DNA from: Deltaproteobacteria bacterium
GTDB taxonomy: Bacteria; Desulfobacterota; Desulfobacteria; Desulfobacterales; UBA5852
Reading direction: 5' to 3'
Length of the DNA: 35,538 nucleotides
Assembly (NCBI GenBank): GCA_020444045.1
Contig: JAHLLS010000038.1
Coordinates: forward strand, 1 to 35,538
The notes under the pieces are model-generated. The model made no database searches. It worked only from the letters and a program-made list of their open reading frames with translations, and was not told the origin of the DNA. Positions 1-5,948 of the stretch are shown in pieces; the first letter of the stretch is position 1; each line of letters starts with the position of its first letter. Both the position numbers and the translations under genes were made by a program.

Positions 1-234
1 ATAGATGATGCGGTAGGGTTTGAAGAAAATCTCACGGTACTCACGAAGCCCAATGGCCAATAGCTCCTTCGGATAGGCACCTCGTTCCGGGTTTTCAGAA
101 AGGCTGGAAATAGCCTTCTCTATTTGATCGAGAACGTAATCGGCTTTGCCCGGCACGTCGTGCCATTCGATATAATCGTACAAATCTTCCAGGTCGCGAG
201 TTGCATCTTCAGTTAGAAATATTTGGAAAGACAT
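1..234 (-). CDS. ParE/RelE-family toxin, 3' part beyond the window edge
   Basis: Reading leftwards from an ATG at 234, an open frame runs to the window edge and gives 78 residues beginning MSFQIFLTEDATRDLEDLYD and containing ENPERGAYPKEL and REYREIFFKPYRIIY. This pattern (N-terminal beta strand, two helices, then the REIFFKPYRIIY strand) is typical of ParE/RelE-fold toxins, which poison gyrase or cleave mRNA. The C-terminus lies outside the window. It follows the Phd-type antitoxin gene by 29 bp on the same strand, the usual antitoxin-first operon order. A nearly identical 77-bp segment of its 3' half recurs at 2052-2128 in a truncated second copy, which also shows how this gene probably ends. 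Toxin identity is confident; gyrase versus ribosome target cannot be told. Confidence 0.85.
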   Translation of the reverse strand, partial: MSFQIFLTEDATRDLEDLYDYIEWHDVPGKADYVLDQIEKAISSLSENPERGAYPKELLAIGLREYREIFFKPYRIIY

Positions 235-263
235 TAGTCCGGATTTTTCATGAAATATCCGGG

Positions 264-539
264 TTAGCCACGCTTGCTCCGGCCTCGAAGTCGTTGGATG
301 ACATCCCCGACGAGCTGGACCCTACCCTCCTCAATCTGACGCGTGCCGAGCGCAAGAATCTTCAGAAGCGCCATGGTCTCCTGCATTTTCTCATAGCTTT
401 CGATGTCCTGCATCACGACCTTGGCTTCGCCATTCTGAGTGATGACCAGAGGTTCGCCTTGCTCCGCCAAGCCACGTATGATCTCCGCAGCATGGGCTTT
501 CAGGTAACTGATCGGTTTGATTTGACGCGATAGTTTCAT
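264..539 (-). CDS. Phd/YefM-family antitoxin
   Basis: A protein of about 91 residues when started at the second ATG (MKLSRQIKPISYLKAHAAEI); an upstream in-frame start would add five residues. The sequence has the Phd/YefM signature: an N-terminal DNA-binding part with IKPISYLKAHAAEIIRGL, then GEPLVITQNGEAKVVMQDIESYEKMQE, followed by a C-terminal toxin-binding helix. Family members bind operator DNA as dimers, neutralise the partner toxin and repress their own operon. It lies directly upstream of the ParE-like toxin, so the pair is a standard type II toxin-antitoxin module. The start at 539 is preferred because family members begin close to this motif. Confidence 0.88.
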   Translation of the reverse strand: MKLSRQIKPISYLKAHAAEIIRGLAEQGEPLVITQNGEAKVVMQDIESYEKMQETMALLKILALGTRQIEEGRVQLVGDVIQRLRGRSKRG

Positions 540-554
540 ATCCAACCTCCGCAT

Positions 555-961
555 TATGACTAAATATAGTCCGTAATTGGGTCGATTGTCAATCTGAGTG
601 TTGAATAAAGCAAGTAAAGGGCAAAAAATATTAAAAACAACCCACCATGAAGAGGGAACCCGTAATTCGTGAACCGTGAGCCGTGAGGCGGGAACCAGGA
701 AGCGTGAGACGGGAGACGGAGGAAAAGGAGCGCCAAGCTCAAAGCTGAAAGGAAAAGAAACGGCAACAACCTATTTACCATGAAGGACACGAAGGGGAAG
801 GGGTTAACACAACAGGAAAAACCATTTTCACCATGAAGAACATGAAGAGCTTGAAGGGTGAGGCGTGAGGCGTAAATAAAGGAAAAGGGGCAGAAAAACA
901 CCGAGCTCAAAGGGAAAACAAAAACCGAAAACAGGAATTTAAGAGTGCTCATTTGGGAATG
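555..961. repeat. Gap filled with family A and GTGARSC-type degenerate repeats
   Basis: No gene is supported here. At 660-720 there is a run of 7-bp-like units such as CGTGAAC, CGTGAGC, CGTGAGG and CGGGAAC. Family A arms (ACCATGAAGGACACGAAGG type) lie at about 777-803 and 829-860 in forward orientation, separated by a segment (about 800-830) that recurs almost unchanged at 4461-4490. Long reading frames on either strand through this stretch are by-products of the repeats. Confidence 0.75.
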
Positions 962-1363
962 CTATTTGACCCAATTTTCAATTTTTAGATTCGGTATCCG
1001 GCTAAATTCTTTTTCATTGTTGGTGACAAGCGTACAATCAATTGAAAGCGCATGGGCGGCGATTAGCATATCCAGGGAACCAATTGGCGTTCCCTTATTT
1101 TCCAAATAGGCTCTTAACGTTCCGTAATATTGAGCGGCGTCATCCCCATATGGCAAGATTTCAAGCGGCGCAACAAATTGGCACAAAGCCATTTGATTTT
1201 GTTCCGGTTTTGAACTTTTTGAAACACCATATAAAAGCTCACTTAGCGCAATCGACGATATGCCGATTTGAGAAATATTAGTTCGCTTAAAACGGTCGAT
1301 GACGGTGAGTGGTTTTCGCTTAATGATATAAATACAAATATTTGTATCAAGCATGAATTCCAT
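962..1363 (-). CDS. vapC: VapC-type PIN-domain ribonuclease toxin
   Basis: A 133-residue protein beginning MEFMLDTNICIYIIKRKP. The PIN acidic residues are visible: Asp in LDTNICIYI (near residue 6), Glu in SSIALSELLYG (near 43) and Asp in GSLDMLIAAHAL (near 98), with a late TNNEKEF motif. VapC toxins are Mg-dependent RNases, commonly acting on initiator tRNA or rRNA. The start codon overlaps the stop of the upstream VapB-like antitoxin by one base, showing translational coupling. A fragment of this gene's 3' end and an internal piece recur at 4343-4425, so the locus has been copied and eroded. Length is full for the family. Confidence 0.9.
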   Translation of the reverse strand: MEFMLDTNICIYIIKRKPLTVIDRFKRTNISQIGISSIALSELLYGVSKSSKPEQNQMALCQFVAPLEILPYGDDAAQYYGTLRAYLENKGTPIGSLDMLIAAHALSIDCTLVTNNEKEFSRIPNLKIENWVK

Positions 1364-1590
1364 TAAAATTGTTCCCGTGAATCCTGCGCGGGTTGATTTC
1401 GGCTATTCATAAAGTCGTCGGTGAACTCATCAAGGCTATTGACCAACGAGGACCATGGATCATCTTTTGGCAAAAGGACAACCATATTACCGATTTTTTT
1501 TATAAAAACATCGTTTCCAGAGAATCGAAATTCTTTTGGCAGCCTTACAGCCTGACTACGGCCATTAATAAATATTTTTGCAGTTTGCAT
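1363..1590 (-). CDS. vapB: VapB/SpoVT-AbrB-fold antitoxin
   Basis: A 75-residue protein starting MQTAKIFINGRSQAVRLPKEFRFSG. The motif NGRSQAVRLPKEF is the hallmark of VapB antitoxins with a swapped-hairpin AbrB DNA-binding fold. The C-terminal segment (SSLVNSLDEFTDDFMNSRNQ) is the toxin-binding tail. It precedes the PIN-domain toxin with a one-base overlap, so the two are co-translated. The module is expected to be repressed by its own VapB-VapC complex at the promoter to its right. Confidence 0.9.
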   Translation of the reverse strand: MQTAKIFINGRSQAVRLPKEFRFSGNDVFIKKIGNMVVLLPKDDPWSSLVNSLDEFTDDFMNSRNQPAQDSREQF

Positions 1591-1960
1591 GGTTTACCTC
1601 CATTTGGCTGTGGTATATACCAATATATATATCTGGCAGGGTGGCATGTCAACAGAGACTGCGTAAAGGCAACGGCGAGAACCTTTTCTACCACGAAGGG
1701 CACGAAGAACACGAAGTGGTTAAAACAACTGCAAAATAGTTTTTTACCATAAAGGACATGAAGAGCGTGAAGGGTGAAACGTGGGGCGTGAACCGGGAGC
1801 CGGGAAGCGGGAGGCGCAGAAAAAGGGACAGCAAAAGCGCCGAGCGGAAAGGAAACGGCAATAGCGAGAACCTTTTCTACCACGAAGGGGTGGAAGGGGT
1901 TAATATTTCTTTTGCCAATTTGTCGGTTTCTCTGATTCCTTGATCATGGCTACGCTGGGT
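1591..1960. repeat. Upstream gap of vapBC with family A and GTGARSC-type repeats
   Basis: The first about 90 bp upstream of vapB should hold its promoter and operator; the AT-rich stretch at 1611-1635 (TATATACCAATATATATAT) is a plausible site. Farther right are family A arms at about 1687-1720, 1744-1776 and 1877-1893, and GTGARSC-type units at 1776-1820. No protein-coding gene is supported. Confidence 0.65.
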
Positions 1961-2128
1961 TCAGGGCTGCAATAGCCGTCGTTGCAGTAATGCTTGCATA
2001 TCGCGACGGCCATCGGTAATCACCATAACATAAACATTTTCGGCCGAGACCCGATAGATGATGCGGTAGGGTTTGAAGAAAATCTCACGGTACTCACGAA
2101 GCCCAATGACCAATAGCTCCTTCGGATA
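1961..2128 (-). pseudogene. Remnant of a second parE copy (C-terminal half only)
   Basis: On the minus strand this stretch encodes YPKELLVIGLREYREIFFKP followed by YRIIYRVSAENVYVMVITDG and a basic tail ending at a TGA (1961-1963). The segment 2052-2128 matches 1-77, inside the first parE, with a single base difference. At 2128 the match stops abruptly and is followed by ATCAACCCACAACCTGCC, close to sequence in the hairpin repeat at 2986-3002. The N-terminal half is therefore missing and the breakpoint coincides with repeat DNA. No antitoxin accompanies it. Confidence 0.85.
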
Positions 2129-2183
2129 TCAACCCACAACCTGCCACCCGCCATCCACATAAATGTTTCGATCGGATGACCTT

Positions 2184-2558
2184 TTATTTCGCAATGAATT
2201 TCACGCAGGGCTGATTTTCCAGGTCCGCGTCGGAAGTGATTACCGTGCAATGATTCAAGCGCGCCGTTGCCACAACGATGGCATCGGCCATGGCCAATTT
2301 TTCCTGCAATGCAATGTCCGCCGCTGCCAAGGCAAGGACTTCGTCTACCGGTATTACGGGCGAATTCTTCATGTATCCTGCAGCCAGCAGTGCCTTTTCT
2401 TCACCCACTTCCCTTTTCAGAATCTTATAGACCTCGTAAAGGACAATCGCGGGCATTAGCATGTTCTTCTGATCGGCAAGATACATTTCGTATCGGTCGG
2501 CCAGTTTGCCGCCGGAAAACCATTCCAGCCATCCGCAGGAGTCAACGATCACCATCAA
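2184..2558 (-). CDS. PIN-domain toxin (VapC-like)
   Basis: A 124-residue PIN-domain protein. Visible acidic positions are Asp in IVDSCGWLEWFSG (near residue 6), Glu in IVLYEVYKIL (near 42) and Asp in LAMADAIVVATA (near 91), with TSDADLENQP near the end. PIN toxins cleave RNA using these carboxylates with Mg or Mn. Its start overlaps the stop of the upstream AbrB-type antitoxin by four bases (ATGA), so the pair is translationally coupled. It differs clearly in sequence from the vapC at 962-1363, so it is a distinct module and not a local duplicate. Confidence 0.88.
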   Translation of the reverse strand: MMVIVDSCGWLEWFSGGKLADRYEMYLADQKNMLMPAIVLYEVYKILKREVGEEKALLAAGYMKNSPVIPVDEVLALAAADIALQEKLAMADAIVVATARLNHCTVITSDADLENQPCVKFIAK

Positions 2559-2761
2559 AGCCGATCCTTTTTTTCACGGTAGTCATCTGTTTTGGCACCC
2601 GCTGCAATGCCTCGAAGCGTTTCAAGAGGCGTTTGCGGAATCAGAATGAGCATGTTGTCCTTCTCGATGACTGTCAGTTTCTGTTTAGGGTGCAAGTGCA
2701 GCCGTTCCCTGACCGGCTTGGGGATGACGACCTGATACTTGCTCGAAATGGTTGTTTGCAT
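2555..2761 (-). CDS. AbrB/MazE-type antitoxin of the PIN toxin
   Basis: A 68-residue protein when begun at MQTTISSKYQVVIPKPVRER; an in-frame extension to 2821 is possible but upstream of the family motif. ISSKYQVVIPKPVRERL is the classic SpoVT/AbrB DNA-binding hairpin, followed by KQKLTVIEKDNMLILIP. The tail (ETLRGIAAGAKTDDYREKKDRL) would bind the toxin. It sits directly ahead of the PIN toxin with a four-base overlap. Members autoregulate their operon by binding palindromes near the start. Confidence 0.88.
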   Translation of the reverse strand: MQTTISSKYQVVIPKPVRERLHLHPKQKLTVIEKDNMLILIPQTPLETLRGIAAGAKTDDYREKKDRL

Positions 2762-2832
2762 AATGTTCCCCGTTTTGTTTATCGATGCGATAATGGTAAG
2801 AAAAGCCGCCTCGGATGTCAAGATGTAATGAG

Positions 2833-2947
2833 GTTGTTGAGTTTGATGAGTTCATTGAGTTTGCTGAGTTCATTGGGTTTGTTGGGTTGATCGGGTTTGT
2901 TGGGTTAATTGAGTTGGTTGGGTTGGTTGAGTTGGTTGAGTTGTTGG
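2833..2947. repeat. Tandem 9-bp repeat, about 12.7 units
   Basis: Twelve consecutive 9-bp units of the form TTNNTTGRG, beginning GTTGTTGAG, TTTGATGAG, TTCATTGAG and continuing through TTGGTTGAG, plus a partial thirteenth. Reading on the minus strand gives a low-complexity Asn-Ser/Pro-Thr peptide, which is not a credible protein. A short related piece occurs at about 4250-4268. Confidence 0.9.
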
Positions 2948-2956
2948 AAAATCGAG

Positions 2957-2998
2957 GGTTGCGGGTGGTGGGTCGTTTATTGACATCAACCCGCAACC
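2957..2998. repeat. Imperfect hairpin next to the 9-bp tandem array
   Basis: GGTTGCGGGT at 2957-2966 pairs with ACCCGCAACC at 2989-2998. The right arm and following bases resemble the sequence that truncates the parE remnant at 2129-2146, so this is a dispersed element. Confidence 0.75.
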
Positions 2999-3053
2999 TG
3001 CCAGCCTGATCTACTAAACTGGAACACTTTCCATTCCCATTGACACGGGGTCT

Positions 3054-4106
3054 CTATGTGAACTCCTGAGGGAATTCCATGTCGGAAATCGCCTTGCCGG
3101 CCAAATCGAACACGCGCTTGGGAAACATTTTAAGCTCATTGGATGTAAAACGGTATTGCGGCATATAGCGCGCTAAAAGATAGGCCACCGTAAGGGCTTG
3201 ATGACGGTCCCGTGTGATTTTTAGGGGGTCGCGATCAGCGCGCTTGCTCAACCAGATTTTGTGGAGCGCGAAAACCCTGGGGTCGGGGCAGGTCATCATG
3301 GCAGGATAGCCATCTTCGCCTATGACGACATGCTTGAATTTAGGCGACGATAGCAGCCATTGCAGGTTTCTGATTTCGACAGCTTCCAGATCACCGGCTT
3401 CTCCGAAACGTCGGCGCTCTGCAGCCATGATATTTTTGGGTTCCGGCTTCACCAAATCCACAAGATACCCTTCATTATTGACCGCACGAAACGGTTGGCC
3501 TACATTAAGAGCAAAAGAGCGGTCCGATTTGCGCAAGATGTCGATGAGTCCCGGCGGCGGCTGATCGCCCACTGTGACGAGCTTCAGGCGCGCCTGGATG
3601 TCCCACAAGAGATCCATGTCCCGGGTTGCCAAAACGGGACGGTCGACAAACACTCCGGCCGCGGCCTCGTAGGCAAAAAGGGCATTCGTTCCGATCACGC
3701 ATAGATTACGGCCCATTAATCCGTACTGATCCAGGACCCGCAGAATGCCCGCAACGGTTCGGGGCACTCTTTGAATTTGAACGGCACGGCAAAAGCGGGC
3801 CTGCTCTTTGAGCCTTTCTTTAAGTGCCCTCAAACGATTTTGGGAACGCTCCTTGCCGTGACGAAAATCTCGGAGGATCCTCTCGGTTTCCGGCGATCTC
3901 GGCCCAAGGCTTTTTCCATAACCAAAGCGATCCCTGGATCGAAATAAATACGCTTTACCCTTTGATTTCTTCCAATGCATGCCGCCTCGATAGGAGCGGC
4001 TCGCGCGGATGGCATCGATATAGGCTTCATAGAGTTGAACCGTATCCAAAAATATCCGCCGTTGATTGTCGGTCCATTCTTTAGGTTGATGGTGGTTTTC
4101 CTTCAT
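3054..4106 (-). CDS. GSU2403-type nucleotidyltransferase-fold protein
   Basis: A protein of about 350 residues from the ATG at 4106. The middle holds CVIGTNALFAYEAAAG and ATRDMDLLWD, the nucleotidyltransferase-fold motif with a catalytic Asp-x-Asp as in the family typified by Geobacter GSU2403. The N-terminal third is rich in basic and helical segments (KSKGKAYLFRSRDRFGYG), and the C-terminal part contains FALHKIWLSKRADRDPLK. Biochemical function of the family is not established; related nucleotidyltransferases act in toxin-antitoxin or defence settings. A TTG at 4172 in frame would add 22 residues, but the start region MKEN is duplicated there, so 4106 is preferred. It lies among toxin-antitoxin genes. 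No partner gene is adjacent. Confidence 0.75.
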   Translation of the reverse strand: MKENHHQPKEWTDNQRRIFLDTVQLYEAYIDAIRASRSYRGGMHWKKSKGKAYLFRSRDRFGYGKSLGPRSPETERILRDFRHGKERSQNRLRALKERLKEQARFCRAVQIQRVPRTVAGILRVLDQYGLMGRNLCVIGTNALFAYEAAAGVFVDRPVLATRDMDLLWDIQARLKLVTVGDQPPPGLIDILRKSDRSFALNVGQPFRAVNNEGYLVDLVKPEPKNIMAAERRRFGEAGDLEAVEIRNLQWLLSSPKFKHVVIGEDGYPAMMTCPDPRVFALHKIWLSKRADRDPLKITRDRHQALTVAYLLARYMPQYRFTSNELKMFPKRVFDLAGKAISDMEFPQEFT

Positions 4107-4202
4107 TTGACACAACTTTCGATTTGATGGAAAACTAATCGCTTTTCGAACAGCGGAACGGTTTTCCTTCAATTTGCATTTTATTCATTTTGATGGAAAA
4201 CC
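4094..4202 (-). promoter_or_regulatory. Duplicated 43-bp inverted-repeat start region of the nucleotidyltransferase gene
   Basis: Two copies, 4094-4136 and 4160-4202, spaced 66 bp. Each begins GGTTTTCC and ends GGAAAACC or GGAAAACT on the plus strand, so each is an 8-bp inverted repeat around an AT-rich centre. Both include the codons for Met-Lys-Glu-Asn (ATG in the inner copy, TTG in the outer). The layout suggests an operator overlapping the start codon that was tandemly duplicated. Regulatory role is inferred. Confidence 0.55.
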
Positions 4203-4342
4203 TTTTATTTGTCAATCAGATATGATTCAAATTCAGCCCCACTATGTCATTGAGTTTGTTGAGATTATTTAGTTACGAGTTCCGAGTTACGGGACGTACG
4301 GGACGTCTTTAATTATCTCAATATTTATATGCTTTTGAGTGT

Positions 4343-4505
4343 TGGAATTTAAGTGTGCTTAATTTGGAACGATATTTGACCCAATTTTCAATTTTTAGAT
4401 GCGACGTCATCCCCATACGGCGAGAACCTTTTTAGCACTAAGAGCACGAAGGACTCGAAGGGGTTAACACAATAGGAAAAACCATTTTCACCATGAAGGA
4501 CATAT
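4343..4505. repeat. Mosaic of vapC-end fragments and family A repeats
   Basis: 4343-4400 matches the 3' flank and end of vapC (about 940-990), then jumps to GCGACGTCATCCCCATACGG, matching vapC at about 1135-1155. It is followed by family A units at about 4435-4461 and a piece (4461-4505) matching 800-835. It is a collage of parts of the 0.8-1.2 kb region with internal deletions. Nothing else is visible in the 4203-4520 gap. Confidence 0.75.
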
Positions 4506-4520
4506 ATACTATCGGGCACA

Positions 4521-5081
4521 GAGGAATGCGACTGGCAGGATGACGGCTATGTGCTCGGCTATTTTGGAACGCATGTCGATTCTGCGCGCCGGCGCTACCT
4601 TGCCTATGTTGAGGAAGGTATTGATATGGGCCGCCGCCCGGAACTAGTCGGCGGCGGGTTGGTGCGCAGCCTGGGTGGCTGGGCAGGGGTAAAAAAGATG
4701 CGTCGGGAAGGAATGGATCGCATCAAGGGGGATCAGCGCATTCTTGGGGATTCGGATTTTGTGCATGCGGTGCTCGCCCAAGCCAATGATCGGCTGGAGC
4801 GCCGCTATGACCTCAAACAGCGTGGATACGACCAGGATATAGTTGCCGTAAAGGTCTCTAATATTTTTGAGATCGAACCCGATGATATATTCCGTAAGGG
4901 GCGGCAGAAGCCCCGGGCCGACGCACGCGGCCTGTTTTGCCACTGGTGTGTTCGTGAATTGGGTATGTCGCTGACGGAACTGGCCCAGAAGCTTGAAATG
5001 ACGGTGTCGGGCGTCGGGTATGCCGTTCGAAGGGGTGAGGCCTTGGCCAAACAATTCGGGTATAAACTAATCCAGCAATAA
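4521..5081 (+). pseudogene. C-terminal half of a REP-associated tyrosine (HUH, IS200-like) transposase
   Basis: The open frame gives DWQDDGYVLGYFG followed by RRRYLAYVEEGIDMGRRPEL, GGWAGVKKMRR, ILGDSDFVHAVLAQAND and a C-terminal helix-turn-helix (ELGMSLTELAQKLEMTVSGV, then YAVRRGEALAKQ). This is the usual C-terminal half of REP-associated tyrosine transposases that carry an added HTH. The catalytic N-terminal domain (HUH motif and Tyr) is absent: upstream the frame meets a stop at 4494 within a family A repeat that appears to have replaced it. A GTG at 4551 could start a 176-residue protein but it would lack the nuclease. Best read as a decapitated transposase gene; a domesticated HTH protein is less likely. 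Confidence 0.75.
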
Positions 5082-5222
5082 TCTCTTCTCCCATGAACAG
5101 CATTATCCGAGGGTTATCGACTGCGTTGTATAGAAGTACGCATCACCACATATTCTTGGGTGGCCTTGGTCAAGACAAGAATCCGCATTTCTATATTAGA
5201 CACGTTTGGGTAAGTTTGAGCA

Positions 5223-5249
5223 TGGATTCCGGATCAAGTCCGGAATGAC
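5223..5249. repeat. 27-bp dispersed palindromic repeat, copy 1
   Basis: TGGATTCCGGATCAAGTCC followed by GGAATGAC. The core TTCCGGATCAAGTCCGGAA is an imperfect palindrome. The exact reverse complement of all 27 bases occurs at 14346-14372, and a diverged copy at about 14396-14424. Confidence 0.9.
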
Positions 5250-5322
5250 AACCATAATTTCGAACAAGTAACCATATTTTTTTGGATCATCCAGGAAACA
5301 TTGATTCTTCATGCCAACGTTG

Positions 5323-5482
5323 ACGGTTTCGTAAGAAATCCGATCCGCCAGCGGCGGACACCGTCCCTAAAAAGGGATAAATATCGGCGTTACGCTTCAT
5401 CCCTCGTCACTGCGGCGTACGAAAAGTACGCCTCGATCCTCAGGATTCGCAAGCCTTGATCTCGAACTTCTTACGAAACCGT
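5323..5482. mobile_element. 160-bp element with perfect 15-bp terminal inverted repeats
   Basis: ACGGTTTCGTAAGAA at 5323-5337 is the exact reverse complement of TTCTTACGAAACCGT at 5468-5482. The interior has internal hairpins (for example GTACGAAAAGTAC at about 5418-5430) and no coding capacity. The size and ends fit a MITE-like non-autonomous element. No target duplication was identified. Confidence 0.65.
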
Positions 5483-5948
5483 TTGAAATCGGACTTTTTG
5501 AGAGTGCATCAACGTTAATGATTTTCGGCCTTCCGTTCTTCCTATCAGGAATTCGCCCTGGTTAAGAAAGCCCAATAAGGCAGCTTGACCGTGTCTGTAG
5601 AAGATGAAGGCAAATCCATACATTTGTCTATAATCAGACAGTTCATTACAATGAAATTACCATATATACTTCTTCCCTGTTGTCGTTTAGCGTTGTTCAA
5701 ATAAAATTGCCGTACCGGCAACGCCAAAGCCGGAACAGTTTAAATCAAATGAATTATCAGCAAGTTAAAACTATTTTTAAAATTTTCCTAAAGAAATTTT
5801 TAGTAACGTACGATAAGTATAAAGAAGACTTTTTACCCTCCGCCCTTCTCTTCCTTTTTGTCTATTCAAGGTTTTTCTTGGCCTAATCATTGCAGACTAC
5901 CCTCGCTCGAGAAGAAAAACTCTTTTTATTAGCGAGGTAAACATAGCG

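Larger units (their letters stand above)
5082..5948. other. Long gene-free gap carrying two repeat elements
   Basis: 867 bp without a convincing gene. It contains the 27-bp GGATCAAGTCC palindromic repeat (5223-5249) and a terminal-inverted-repeat element (5323-5482). The last 250 bp are AT-rich and should contain the promoter of the exported FN3 protein. A short string CGCCAAAGCCGG at about 5718 recalls part of a GEMM riboswitch but the rest of the motif is absent. Confidence 0.6.

Noticed and set aside
560..952. A 130-residue minus-strand reading frame with hydrophobic stretches
   Set aside because: It is translated repeat DNA (Leu-His and Phe-Val patterns from family A), with no conserved domain or ribosome site.
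2685..2996. Minus-strand frame rich in Asn-Ser-Thr-Pro
   Set aside because: It is the 9-bp tandem array read as protein; the antitoxin start lies inside it in another frame.
5700..5760. GEMM-type (cyclic dinucleotide) riboswitch upstream of the FN3 gene, suggested by CGCCAAAGCCGG
   Set aside because: Only a short fragment resembles the motif; the first stem and the downstream GCCGGGTTGCC-like part were not found.
5680..5886. Short plus-strand frame with a hydrophobic end
   Set aside because: AT-rich promoter-type DNA, no ribosome site and no similarity recognised.
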